From the NCBI GenBank assembly GCA_964607025.1, contig CAZSIL010000006.1:1-64000 (forward strand): a stretch of DNA of 64,000 bases, read 5' to 3'. Position 1 is the first letter of the stretch; each line of letters starts with the position of its first letter. Below the pieces are notes generated by a model, which worked only from the letters and a program-made list of their open reading frames with translations, made no database searches and was not told where the DNA came from. Below are positions 34,158-43,547 of the stretch, in pieces. The translations under genes and the position numbers were made by a program. The DNA is from SIG565 sp964607025 (GTDB lineage Bacteria > Bacillota > Clostridia > Oscillospirales > Acutalibacteraceae).

Positions 34158-36311
34158 ATGGATTACGCAAAACAAATTGCCGAGCAGTTCGGAGTAAAAG
34201 AGTTTTATGTAAAAAATATTATAGATTTGCTGGATGAAGGCAACACAATTCCCTTTATAGCGCGATATAGAAAAGAAATGCACGGCACTATGGATGACCA
34301 AAAAATCCGTGAAATTTCAGATCGGCTCCAATATCTTAGAAATCTTGATGCAAGACGTGAAGAAGTAAGAAATCTTATAACCGAGCAGTGCAATATGACC
34401 GATGATATAGCCGCGGCTCTCGATAAAGCAACCGTTCTTGCCGAAATAGAGGATATCTACCGCCCGTTTAGACCAAAACGTAAAACTAGGGCATCGGTAG
34501 CCAAAGAAAAAGGACTTGAGCCGTTGGCTATCGAACTGCTTGATAATCAGACTGGCGAAGTATCTCCCGAACAGTTGGCAGAAAAATATATAGATAATGA
34601 TAAGGGTGTTGAAACCACCGAACAAGCGGTATTGGGCGCTATGGATATAATTGCTGAAACCGTATCAGATAACGCCGACGTTCGCCGCCGCCTTCGTAAT
34701 ATTATCCGCTTAAACGGCTTTTTGTGTTCTACGGCTTCAAAGGATGCGGAGAATAGTGTATACGAAATGTATTATAATTACCGCGAACCTGTAACAAAAG
34801 TTGCAGGGCACCGCGTGCTTGCCATTAACCGCGGTGAAAAGGAAGAGTTTTTAAAGGTTGGCATTGAAATCGAAAACGATAAGCCAATGAACGTGATTTT
34901 TTCCCTTTTTGTCAAGGGTGATAATGGTTGCGCCGAGTGTGTTAAAAACGCTTGTCTTGATGCATACACACGCCTTGTTTTCCCATCACTCGAGCGAGAA
35001 ATCAGAAATGAACTTACAGACACGGCATCTACTGCTGCTATTAAGGTTTTCGGTGTGAATTTACGGCAACTTCTTATGCAACCGCCCATAAAAAACAAGG
35101 TGACAATAGGTCTTGACCCGGGATACCGCACAGGTTGTAAAGTAGCGGTGGTTGACGGCAACGGCAAAATTCTTGACACCGCCGTAATTTATCCCACACA
35201 CTCGGAATCTCAAATAGAAAAATCAAAGGCGGTTTTAACCGATTTAATAAACAAACACAAGGTTGATATAATCGCTATCGGCAACGGCACCGCATCTAAA
35301 GAAACCGAAATGTTTACGGTAGACGTTATCGGAAAACTCGATAGGAAACTTGCCTATATGGTGGTAAATGAAGCGGGAGCAAGTGTGTATTCGGCGTCGC
35401 CCCTTGCCGCCGCTGAAATGCCCGATTTTGATTTAACGCTCCGAAGTGCCGTATCAATAGCCCGTCGTTTGCAAGACCCTTTGGCTGAGCTTGTAAAAAT
35501 AGAGCCGAAAGCCATAGGTGTCGGCCAATATCAACACGATATGCCGAAAAGCGAACTCGAAGCGGCGCTTGACGGTGTTGTAGAACAGTGCGTTAATACC
35601 GTTGGTGCTGACCTTAATACTGCATCGGCAGCGCTTCTTTCGCATATTGCGGGACTGTCAAGTACCGTTTGCAAAAATATTGTGGCATATAGGGAAGAAA
35701 ACGGCAGTTTTTCTTCTATTAGTGAACTTAAAAAAGTATCTAAATTAGGTCCGAAAGCGTATGAGCAATGCGCGGGATTTTTACGTATTTCAGGGGCAGT
35801 TAATCCGCTTGATAATACGGGTGTTCACCCCGAGTCCTATGCGTCGGCTAAAAAACTTCTCGAACATTTCGGTTATACTCTAGATGATGTTAAAAATCGA
35901 AATATTGGGGAATTGGACGTGCATATCGAAAAGGTGGGTGCCGAGATTTTGGCTCAAAAAATCGGTATCGGCGTACCAACCTTGCTCGATATTGTAAAGG
36001 AACTTATAAAACCCGGTCGCGACCCCCGTGATGAGCTTCCGCCGCCGCTTCTTCGCACCGATGTACTCGGTATGGAGGATTTGACAGTTGGTATGGAACT
36101 TAAAGGCACCGTGCGTAATGTAATAGATTTCGGCGCATTTGTCGATATTGGTGTTCATCAGGACGGGCTTGTACATATATCCCAGATTTGCGATAGGTTT
36201 ATTCGCCACCCGGGAGAAGTTTTATCCGTCGGCGATATTGTTAAGGTTAAGATTATAGGCGTTGATACCGCCAAAAAGCGAATTTCGCTAACAATGAAAG
36301 GTGTAAATTAG
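34158..36311 (+). CDS. tex: Tex family RNA-binding protein
   Basis: 717-residue conserved nucleic-acid-binding protein of the Tex/Spt6 core type. In order: helical N-terminal region with VPFIARYRKE-like NTIPFIARYRKEMHGTMDD, YqgF/RNase H-like domain (TIGLDPGYRTGCKVAVVD near residue 320), helix-hairpin-helix repeats (about 490-560, VAYREENGSFSSISELKKV) and a C-terminal S1 domain (about 640-712, GTVRNVIDFGAFVDIGVHQD). It associates with transcription/ribosomes; the exact role differs between species. GGAG precedes the ATG. First of tex-MATE-PIG-L, closely spaced. Confidence 0.94.
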   Translation: MDYAKQIAEQFGVKEFYVKNIIDLLDEGNTIPFIARYRKEMHGTMDDQKIREISDRLQYLRNLDARREEVRNLITEQCNMTDDIAAALDKATVLAEIEDIYRPFRPKRKTRASVAKEKGLEPLAIELLDNQTGEVSPEQLAEKYIDNDKGVETTEQAVLGAMDIIAETVSDNADVRRRLRNIIRLNGFLCSTASKDAENSVYEMYYNYREPVTKVAGHRVLAINRGEKEEFLKVGIEIENDKPMNVIFSLFVKGDNGCAECVKNACLDAYTRLVFPSLEREIRNELTDTASTAAIKVFGVNLRQLLMQPPIKNKVTIGLDPGYRTGCKVAVVDGNGKILDTAVIYPTHSESQIEKSKAVLTDLINKHKVDIIAIGNGTASKETEMFTVDVIGKLDRKLAYMVVNEAGASVYSASPLAAAEMPDFDLTLRSAVSIARRLQDPLAELVKIEPKAIGVGQYQHDMPKSELEAALDGVVEQCVNTVGADLNTASAALLSHIAGLSSTVCKNIVAYREENGSFSSISELKKVSKLGPKAYEQCAGFLRISGAVNPLDNTGVHPESYASAKKLLEHFGYTLDDVKNRNIGELDVHIEKVGAEILAQKIGIGVPTLLDIVKELIKPGRDPRDELPPPLLRTDVLGMEDLTVGMELKGTVRNVIDFGAFVDIGVHQDGLVHISQICDRFIRHPGEVLSVGDIVKVKIIGVDTAKKRISLTMKGVN

Positions 36312-36319
36312 ATTCCAAG

Positions 36320-37735
36320 ATGATTAGAATAAACGATCGTTTAAAAAACAATTTAATAGGCGATAAGCAGTTTTATATCCGCGTTATCACCATTGTTTTG
36401 CCGATAATTATACAAAACACCATAACCAACGTTGTGAGTTTGCTCGATAACGTTATGGTAGGTCGTGTCGGCACACTTGAGATGTCGGCAGTAGCAATAG
36501 TTAACCAACTTCTGTTTGTGTACAACCTGTGTATTTTCGGCGGAATTTCGGGCGCGGGTATATTCTCAACCCAGTTTGCTGGTGCCAAGAACGATAGGGG
36601 TGTGCGCCACTGTTTCAGAATAAAATGGATAATCGTCCTCGCTATGCTCGTATTGGCGATGATAGTTTTTTTATGCTTCCCAAAACAACTTATTGGTATG
36701 TATTTAGCGGCAAACACGTCACCCGAAGCGGCGCAAATAACTGTTACACACGCCGAAACGTATTTAAAAATAATGCTTGTCGGAATTTTACCGTTTGCGC
36801 TTTCGCAGGTCTATTCAAGCACCCTTCGCGAACTTGGAGAAACAAAATTGCCGATGATAGCGAGCATTGCGGCGATTCTTGTAAACCTTGTATTTAACTG
36901 GTTGCTCATTTTCGGAAAACTCGGTTTCCCACGCCTTGGTGTTGCGGGTGCGGCTATTGCTACGGTAATGTCGAGATTTGTCGAACTGTTAATTATAACA
37001 CTCGCAACCCATAAACGAAAAAATGTATTTCCGTTTATCATAGGCGCATATAAAAGTATACATATTCCACGTGGCTTAGCGCTTGACGTTTTAAAGCGCG
37101 GAACACCCTTGCTTGTTAACGAATTTTTGTGGGCTACAGGTATGGCGCTGCTCTTACAATGCTATTCAGCAAGGGGACTCAATGTGGTTGCCGCCGTAAA
37201 TATTGCATCCACCGTAAACAATTTGTTCAATGTCGTATTTATATCAATGGGCAGTGCAATAGCCATTATGGTGGGGCAGTATTTGGGTGCTAATGATATA
37301 AAAAGAGCAAAGCAAACGGTTTGGCGGTTAATCTTTGCAACCGTTGCGGTGTGCGTTGTTATAGGTGGTATAATGGCGGCTCTTTCTCCCGTAATCCCAT
37401 TGATTTACAAAACCGAAAGTGAAGTTAAAATGTTGGCAACAAAATTCCTGATTGTTTTCGCCGCGGTTATGCCAATACACGCTTTCGCGCATAGTTGCTA
37501 TTTTGCAATCCGTTCGGGCGGAAAAACGATTATTACTTTTATACTTGACAGCGCTTTTACTTTAGGCGTTTCTACACCCACAGCATTTATTCTTGCAAAT
37601 TATACCGCTATGCCTATGGTTCCTTTATATCTTATAGTCCAATTTATAGAAATTTTTAAATGTATAGTCGGCTTTATACTGATAAAAAAGGGCATTTGGA
37701 TAAATAACATAATCGGAAGAGGGAAAAATGATTAA
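36320..37735 (+). CDS. MATE family efflux transporter
   Basis: 471 residues with 12 predicted membrane segments in two halves of about 220 residues; the N-terminal half has TITNVVSLLDNVMVGRVGT, typical of the DinF/NorM-like MATE family that exports organic cations with Na+ or H+. Substrate unknown. No clear Shine-Dalgarno before ATG 36320; it starts eight bases after the tex stop, so translation may depend on tex. Confidence 0.9.
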   Translation: MIRINDRLKNNLIGDKQFYIRVITIVLPIIIQNTITNVVSLLDNVMVGRVGTLEMSAVAIVNQLLFVYNLCIFGGISGAGIFSTQFAGAKNDRGVRHCFRIKWIIVLAMLVLAMIVFLCFPKQLIGMYLAANTSPEAAQITVTHAETYLKIMLVGILPFALSQVYSSTLRELGETKLPMIASIAAILVNLVFNWLLIFGKLGFPRLGVAGAAIATVMSRFVELLIITLATHKRKNVFPFIIGAYKSIHIPRGLALDVLKRGTPLLVNEFLWATGMALLLQCYSARGLNVVAAVNIASTVNNLFNVVFISMGSAIAIMVGQYLGANDIKRAKQTVWRLIFATVAVCVVIGGIMAALSPVIPLIYKTESEVKMLATKFLIVFAAVMPIHAFAHSCYFAIRSGGKTIITFILDSAFTLGVSTPTAFILANYTAMPMVPLYLIVQFIEIFKCIVGFILIKKGIWINNIIGRGKND

Positions 37736-39023
37736 AAGATTGTTTTGTGTTTTAATTTGTGTTGCATTATTATTTTGTGTGCCTGTTTGTGCGAGTGAAG
37801 ATGGCGAGATAAAGGATTTTTCGGGAGTACCCACAAAACTCACTGACGGCAAAGTCAACACCTATACCGCCGCCGATAGTGTAACTTTATCGGGTGTTTC
37901 GGACGCTAAATATGTTTATTTGGTGTTTTGGGACACAGCGCCAACCGTTAACGTCATAATGAACGGTAAAACGGTGGTGAGCGAGAATAAATTTCTGCAA
38001 AATCTTGTAACTTTGCCCGAAAATGCTACCGATAGTATCCAAATTAAATTCGATAAAAAAGTGAACTTGAGCGAAATAAGGGTATTTAAAGACGGCGAAT
38101 TACCGAGCGATATACATAATTGGAAAGCACCTGTAGAAAAAGCCGATTTATTGCTTGTAGCCACCCATTCGGATGATGACCAACTATTTTTTGCAGGACT
38201 CTTACCCACTTACGCGGGTGAGAAAAAATATTCGGTACAGGTTGCGTATTTTATCGACCACAATAAAAACGTAGTACGTCGCCACGAATTACTAAACGGA
38301 CTGTGGACAGTCGGTGTTACAGCATACCCCGTAATAAGTAATTTCCCCGATGAGTATTCCGAGAGTTATGACGAAGCCCTTAAAAACCTTAACCGCCACG
38401 GCTTTACCGAAACAGAAATAATCGAGTGGCAAACCGAACTGATTAAGCGTTTTAAACCGCTTGTGGTTGTAAGCCACGATTTAGCGGGTGAGTACGGGCA
38501 CGGACAACATATACTGTGTGCCGAAACACTGATAAAGGGTATAGAAAATGCCGCCGCTACCCATAAGGTACAAAAGCTTTATTTACATCTTTATAAAGAA
38601 AACGAAATCACAATGAACTATGACACCCCACTTGAAAACTTTGGCGGCAAAACAGCTTTTCAGCTTTCAAGGTTAGGTTTTGAGCACCATAAAACACAAC
38701 ATCAATATTGGTTTTACGAGTGGCTCAACAAAAACGATAATGCCGCCGATATAACCTCTTATTCGCCGTGTAAATTCGGTCTGTATAAAAGTGAAGTGGG
38801 CGCCGATAATACGGGCGGCGATATGTTCGAAAACATCAAAACCTATGGTGAAATAGCAGAGCAACAAAACACACTTACTCCCGAGCCCGAAATTAAAAAT
38901 CCTGTTTTTGAAATAAAACCCGGAAAGGACTATACAGCATATTACATAATAGCCGCAGCGATAGGGGTAGTTGTTATATTGATGGTTTTAATCATATTTA
39001 AAAAGAGAAAGTCGACTAAATAG
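37728..39023 (+). CDS. Surface-anchored PIG-L/LmbE-type deacetylase
   Basis: 431 residues: signal peptide (about 1-23, ending VCASE), a beta-rich N-terminal domain (to about 130), a PIG-L deacetylase domain with LLVATHSDDDQLFFAG (variant of the AHPDDE zinc motif; His and two Asp kept) and HDLAGEYGHGQHILCAE with the later His ligand, and a C-terminal membrane helix (about 404-424) with a KKRKSTK stop-transfer tail. The enzyme should work outside the cell, fixed to the membrane, on an N-acetyl sugar of unknown kind. The start overlaps the MATE gene by eight bases; GGAAGAGGG lies inside that gene. Confidence 0.85.
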   Translation: MIKRLFCVLICVALLFCVPVCASEDGEIKDFSGVPTKLTDGKVNTYTAADSVTLSGVSDAKYVYLVFWDTAPTVNVIMNGKTVVSENKFLQNLVTLPENATDSIQIKFDKKVNLSEIRVFKDGELPSDIHNWKAPVEKADLLLVATHSDDDQLFFAGLLPTYAGEKKYSVQVAYFIDHNKNVVRRHELLNGLWTVGVTAYPVISNFPDEYSESYDEALKNLNRHGFTETEIIEWQTELIKRFKPLVVVSHDLAGEYGHGQHILCAETLIKGIENAAATHKVQKLYLHLYKENEITMNYDTPLENFGGKTAFQLSRLGFEHHKTQHQYWFYEWLNKNDNAADITSYSPCKFGLYKSEVGADNTGGDMFENIKTYGEIAEQQNTLTPEPEIKNPVFEIKPGKDYTAYYIIAAAIGVVVILMVLIIFKKRKSTK

Positions 39024-39038
39024 TCGACTTTCTCTTTT
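39001..39038. terminator. 38-bp palindromic bidirectional terminator
   Basis: 18-base arms 39001-39018 and 39021-39038 (AAAAGAGAAAGTCGACTA and its complement) around a two-base centre. The PIG-L stop TAG (39021-39023) lies inside the stem. It sits between convergent PIG-L and thrS genes. Confidence 0.9.
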
Positions 39039-39041
39039 GCT

Positions 39042-40985
39042 TTACCATATAACCTTGGTATCAATTTCTTCTTGCACTTTGGCAATATATTCATCGAGCG
39101 TCATACTGCCAAGGTCACCGTTTTCACCGCGGCGGCGAACCGACAAGGTACCGTTTTCTACCTCATTATCGCCGATAATCAGCATATACGGAATTTTTTG
39201 CAAACGCGATTCGCGGATTTTATAACCGATTTTCTCATTTCTATCATCAAGTTCTATACGCATACCGATATTTTCAAGTTTCTTTTTAACGTCGTACGCA
39301 TAGTCAAGATGACGGTCGGCAATGGGTAGTATGTTAACCTGAACGGGAGCGAGCCATACGGGGAAAGCGCCTGCGTATTTTTCAATGAGCAATGCGAGAG
39401 TTCTTTCATAGCAACCGATGGACGTGCGGTGAATAATGTAGGGGTTTTTCTTCGCACCGTCGCGATCGGTATATTCCATACCGAATTTTTCAGCAAGCAT
39501 CTGGTCAATTTGGATGGTAATAAGTGTATCTTCCTTGCCATGAACGTTCTTAATCTGAATATCAAGCTTCGGTCCGTAGAATGCCGCTTCGCCGATACCT
39601 ACTTTGTAGGGAATTTCGAGATGGTTAAGGATTTTTTCCATAATGCCCTGTGCTTCATCCCACTGTTCAGGCGTTCCGATATATTTATCGGTATCTTCGG
39701 GGTCCCACTGTGAGAAGCGATAGGAAACGTCTTCATAAAGACCTAGCGTTTTAAGCATAAAAGTTGTAAGTTCGAGGCAGGATTTAAACTCATCTTCCAA
39801 CTGTTCGGGTGTACACATTAAGTGGCCCTCGGAAATTGTGAACTGGCGAACGCGAATTAGTCCGTGCATTTCGCCGCTATCCTCATTTCTGAAAAGGGTT
39901 GAGGTTTCATCGTATCGGAGCGGTAAATCTCTATACGAGCGCGGACGGTTCAAATAAGCTTGATACTGGAACGGGCAGGTCATCGGACGAAGGGCGAAAC
40001 ATTCTTTGCTGTCGTCAGTCGGATCCCCCATAACAAACATACCGTCTAAATAATGGTCCCAGTGGCCCGAAATTTTATAAAGGTCACTCTTTGCCATAAG
40101 CGGAGTTTTGGTTAATTGCCATCCGCGACGCGCTTCTTCATCTTCGACAAAACGCTGTAAAAGTTGAATAATTTTAGCGCCTTTTGGTAAAAGTATCGGC
40201 AAACCTTGACCGATAAAATCACAGGTGGTAAAAAGTTCTAATTCTCTACCCAATTTATTATGGTCGCGTTTTTTGGCTTCCTCTATCTCATGTAGGCGTT
40301 CTTCGAGCGCGGCGGCTTTGGGATATGCAGTACCGTAAATACGGCAAAGCATTTTATTATCAGAATTACCGCGCCAATAAGCACCTGTAGCGCTTGTGAG
40401 TTTAAACGCTTTAACAGCGCCCGTTGACATTAAATGTGCACCTGCACAAAGGTCAACAAACTCACCTTGTGAATAGATAGAAATTTCGGCATCCTCCGGT
40501 AAATCTTCTATAAGTTCAACCTTATAATCTTCGCCTTTTTCTTTAAATAACGCTATAGCATCCGCGCGATTCATCACGCTTCTTTCGAGTTTAATATCTT
40601 CTTTTACAATATTTTTCATTTCACTCTCGATTTTTGCAAGGTCATCGGGGGTGAATTTTATATCGGTATCTATATCATAGTAAAAACCGTCATCGACTGC
40701 AGGACCGATAGCAAGTTTAACACTCGGATAAAGGCGCTTTACGGCTTGCGCTAATATATGCGATGCGGTATGGCGGAAGGTCCAGCGACCGTATTCGTCC
40801 TCAAAGGTTAAAATTTGAACGTTGTCGCCGTCTTTAAGTTCGGTGCGTAAATCCTTATTTTCGCCATTAACTACTGCGGCACAAGCGGTTTTATACATAC
40901 CGCCGCCAAGTGATTTCAGCGCATCAAACACAGATACGTTCTCTTCAAACTGTTTTTCGTTCCCGTTAAAAATAACATTAATCAT
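39042..40985 (-). CDS. thrS: Threonyl-tRNA synthetase
   Basis: 647 residues: N-terminal TGS domain (about 1-62), second additional editing domain with HTASHILAQAVKRLYP and CAGAHLM (zinc-type HxxxH and C motif), class II core with RPMTCPFQYQAYLNRPRSYRDLPLRYDE (motif 2 region) and HRTSIGCYERTLALLIE (motif 3), and anticodon-binding domain from about 545. AAGGAG nine bases before ATG 40985. A T-box leader precedes it, so it is induced by uncharged tRNA-Thr. Confidence 0.96.
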   Translation of the reverse strand: MINVIFNGNEKQFEENVSVFDALKSLGGGMYKTACAAVVNGENKDLRTELKDGDNVQILTFEDEYGRWTFRHTASHILAQAVKRLYPSVKLAIGPAVDDGFYYDIDTDIKFTPDDLAKIESEMKNIVKEDIKLERSVMNRADAIALFKEKGEDYKVELIEDLPEDAEISIYSQGEFVDLCAGAHLMSTGAVKAFKLTSATGAYWRGNSDNKMLCRIYGTAYPKAAALEERLHEIEEAKKRDHNKLGRELELFTTCDFIGQGLPILLPKGAKIIQLLQRFVEDEEARRGWQLTKTPLMAKSDLYKISGHWDHYLDGMFVMGDPTDDSKECFALRPMTCPFQYQAYLNRPRSYRDLPLRYDETSTLFRNEDSGEMHGLIRVRQFTISEGHLMCTPEQLEDEFKSCLELTTFMLKTLGLYEDVSYRFSQWDPEDTDKYIGTPEQWDEAQGIMEKILNHLEIPYKVGIGEAAFYGPKLDIQIKNVHGKEDTLITIQIDQMLAEKFGMEYTDRDGAKKNPYIIHRTSIGCYERTLALLIEKYAGAFPVWLAPVQVNILPIADRHLDYAYDVKKKLENIGMRIELDDRNEKIGYKIRESRLQKIPYMLIIGDNEVENGTLSVRRRGENGDLGSMTLDEYIAKVQEEIDTKVIW

Positions 40986-40996
40986 ATTATCTTCTC

Positions 40997-41240
40997 CTTA
41001 AAAAATAAAACTCCGTCCTGAAATACAGGACGAAGTGATAAAATACTCCGCGGTTCCACCCGAATTGCGTAAATTTTACGCCGCTTAAAATTCTTTAACG
41101 CAGAACATACGACTTGGTTGCTACCCCAAGCACTCAAAGGTGGTTTTCACACATTACTTCTCTTTAACGCTCGCACCATACACGTTATTCTCTTAAAAGA
41201 AAATGTAACGGTTACTGTCCTTTTCATCGCTTTTCCTTAA
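40997..41240 (-). promoter_or_regulatory. T-box leader of thrS
   Basis: On the minus strand the T-box sequence GGGTGGAACCGCGGA lies at 41047-41061. A terminator hairpin follows (ACTTCGTCCTG 41026-41036 with CAGGACGGAGT 41010-41020, then a T run), and the antiterminator forms with the T-box. Upstream, a GGTG apical-loop motif (41174-41177) and a candidate ACC threonine specifier at 41142-41144 after GTGAAA fit stem I. Uncharged tRNA-Thr would favour readthrough into thrS. The specifier assignment is by eye. Confidence 0.92.
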
Positions 41241-41244
41241 TTAT

Positions 41245-41271
41245 ATTATACCAAAAAACACGCAATGTCAA
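41245..41271 (-). promoter_or_regulatory. Promoter of the thrS T-box transcript
   Basis: Minus strand TTGACA at 41266-41271 with TATAAT at 41245-41250 (15-base spacer) or the overlapping TAATAT at 41243-41248 (17-base spacer). Transcription would begin near 41237. Confidence 0.7.
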
Positions 41272-41339
41272 TAATTTTGTATTTTTAATGCAAAATACGG
41301 CAATAATAGGTGAGAAGTGAAATGATTGGAGGAAACTAT

Positions 41340-42605
41340 ATGAAAAAAATATTATCGGTTTTTATTTCTCTTCTATTAATAACCACCCTTTTTGCCGGAT
41401 GCGGCAAGACAAAAGCGGGCAGAGTTTATTATCTTAATTTTAAGCCCGAGCAGGATGCAGCGTGGCAAGCATTGGCTAAAAAGTATACTGCAGATACGGG
41501 TGTAGAAGTAAAGGTAGTAACTGCGGCGGCAGGTACCTACGAGCAAACTCTTACTGCCGAAATCGACAAAAAAGACGCGCCAACACTTTTTCAAATCAGC
41601 GGTATAACTGCGCTTGAATCGTGGGGCGATTATTGTTCGGATTTAATGGGCACCGAGGTTTACAAGCAACTTAAAAGCGATGAATTTGCGCTTAAAAAAG
41701 GAAGTAAAGTATACGGTGTAGGATACGTATACGAGGGCTACGGCATTATTGTAAACAAAAAACTTCTTAAAAAAGCGGGCTATGAGATGGATGATATTGA
41801 GAATTATGAAGAACTCAAAGCGGTAGCCGAAGATATTACCAAACGCAAAAACGAGCTCGGCTTTTCGGCATTTACATCGCCCGGTCTTGATTCCTCATCA
41901 AGCTGGCGTTTCTCGGGACACCTTGCAAATCTTCCGCTTTATTATGAATTTAAAGAAGGAAATATAACAACCCAACCCGAAAAAATAGTTGGCACCTATA
42001 TATCCGCTTTTAAAAACATTTGGGATTTGTATATTAAAAATTCCGCTGCCGACCCTGCCACCCTCACTGCCGTAACAAATGACCAGGCAACCGCCGAATT
42101 TACAAGTGAAAAGGCAGTATTCCACCAAAACGGCACCTGGGCTTATACCGACGTAAAGTCTATTGGTGATGATAATTTAGGTTTCATCCCGATTTATTCT
42201 GGTATAGATGATGAAAAGCAGGGCTTTGCCGCAGGAACCGAGAACTATTGGGCAGTAAACATTAATTCCACCGAAGCCGACCGTATGGCAACGCTAGACT
42301 TTTTAGAGTGGGTTGTAACGAGTGACGTTGGCACGACGGCTTTGGCTGAAAGTATGGGCTTTGCCGCGCCCTTTAAAAAGGCAAAACCCGTTAATAACAA
42401 GCTCAGTAATATAATTGACGAATCGATTGATGATGATAAATACAACGTGGCTTGGGTGTTCGGACTCACCCCCAACGTTGATACCTGGCGTTCCGATTTG
42501 GTTTCTGCGTTGGCTTCCTACTCGGCAGGCAAAGCCGACTGGAACGATGTAAAAAAGGCGTTTGTCGAGGGCTGGGAGAAAAACTATCAAGCATCGAAGC
42601 GATAA
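41340..42605 (+). CDS. Sugar ABC transporter substrate-binding lipoprotein
   Basis: 421-residue family 1 extracellular solute-binding protein. Signal peptide MKKILSVFISLLLITTLFAG ending in the lipobox Cys21, then a two-lobed periplasmic-type fold with the LLKKAGYEMDDIENYEELKA segment typical of maltose/multiple-sugar binders. The ATG at 41340 follows GGAGG; an in-frame upstream ATG lacks a ribosome site. Followed by two permease genes and malQ, which suggests malto-oligosaccharides as substrate. No ATPase gene is present in the cluster. Confidence 0.92.
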   Translation: MKKILSVFISLLLITTLFAGCGKTKAGRVYYLNFKPEQDAAWQALAKKYTADTGVEVKVVTAAAGTYEQTLTAEIDKKDAPTLFQISGITALESWGDYCSDLMGTEVYKQLKSDEFALKKGSKVYGVGYVYEGYGIIVNKKLLKKAGYEMDDIENYEELKAVAEDITKRKNELGFSAFTSPGLDSSSSWRFSGHLANLPLYYEFKEGNITTQPEKIVGTYISAFKNIWDLYIKNSAADPATLTAVTNDQATAEFTSEKAVFHQNGTWAYTDVKSIGDDNLGFIPIYSGIDDEKQGFAAGTENYWAVNINSTEADRMATLDFLEWVVTSDVGTTALAESMGFAAPFKKAKPVNNKLSNIIDESIDDDKYNVAWVFGLTPNVDTWRSDLVSALASYSAGKADWNDVKKAFVEGWEKNYQASKR

Positions 42606-42656
42606 AAAGTGCGGCAGTTAATCTGCCGCATACATAAATTATAAGGAGATAAAAAA

Positions 42657-43547
42657 ATGGCGAAAAAACGGTATAGCAGCACCGAAATTATAAATAAAAG
42701 TCAGCGCCGCGCTGTGAGAAAATACTGGCCCGTATTTCTTTTACCCACTGTTTTAGCATTTGTAATCGGTTTTATATGGCCGTTTTTTCAGGGTATATAT
42801 TTATCTTTTTTCAGATTTAAAACACTAAGTAACCTTTCTTTTACAGGTTTTAAAAACTATATCAATGCATTTTCGGACCCGTCTTTTCTAAGTTCTTTCT
42901 GGTTCACCTGTGCTTTTACCTTGGTGTCGGTAATACTTATAAACGTTATTGCCTTTTTTATTGCACTCACCCTAACCCGTAAAATTCGCGGCTCCGCACT
43001 TTTCCGTACCATATTTTTTATGCCTAATCTTATAGGCGGCATAGTGCTCGGTTATATATGGAAACTCATTTTAAACGGCGTGATTATCCGCTATTTTAAT
43101 TCAACGCTAGCGCTTAATGCCTCGTTCGGTTTTTGGGGACTGATAATTTTAATATGTTGGCAGCAGATAGGTTATATGATGATAATTTATATTGCAGGTC
43201 TTCAGAACGTGCCGACAGAATATATCGAAGCCGCTTCGATTGACGGCGCCGATTCCTTACAGATATTAAGGCATATAACTTTACCTACAGTTATGCCGTC
43301 CATTACAATATGCACATTTTTAACGCTCACAAACTCATTTAAGTTATTTGACCAAAACTTAGCGCTCACTGCAGGGGAACCCGCCCACGCAACCGAAATG
43401 TTGGCACTTAATATCTATAAGTCGTTTTATGAAAGCACAACAAATATGGGTGTCGGTCAGGCAAAGGCGGTAATTTTCTTTGTTGTGGTGGTGGTAATAG
43501 CTCTCACCCAGCTTTATCTCACATCCAGAAAAGAGGCAACAGCATGA
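42657..43547 (+). CDS. Sugar ABC transporter permease (MalF/UgpA type)
   Basis: 296 residues, six membrane segments, with the EAA loop EAASIDGADSLQILRHITLPTV near residue 190 that contacts the ATPase. Belongs to the CUT1 carbohydrate uptake family. AAGGAG seven bases before the ATG. Its stop overlaps the next permease start (ATGA). Confidence 0.93.
   Translation: MAKKRYSSTEIINKSQRRAVRKYWPVFLLPTVLAFVIGFIWPFFQGIYLSFFRFKTLSNLSFTGFKNYINAFSDPSFLSSFWFTCAFTLVSVILINVIAFFIALTLTRKIRGSALFRTIFFMPNLIGGIVLGYIWKLILNGVIIRYFNSTLALNASFGFWGLIILICWQQIGYMMIIYIAGLQNVPTEYIEAASIDGADSLQILRHITLPTVMPSITICTFLTLTNSFKLFDQNLALTAGEPAHATEMLALNIYKSFYESTTNMGVGQAKAVIFFVVVVVIALTQLYLTSRKEATA

Noticed and set aside
40997..41240. 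Additional aminoacyl-tRNA synthetase T-boxes
   Set aside because: I looked ahead of glyS, hisS and aspS for the GGGTGGNACCGCG core and did not see it; only thrS has it.
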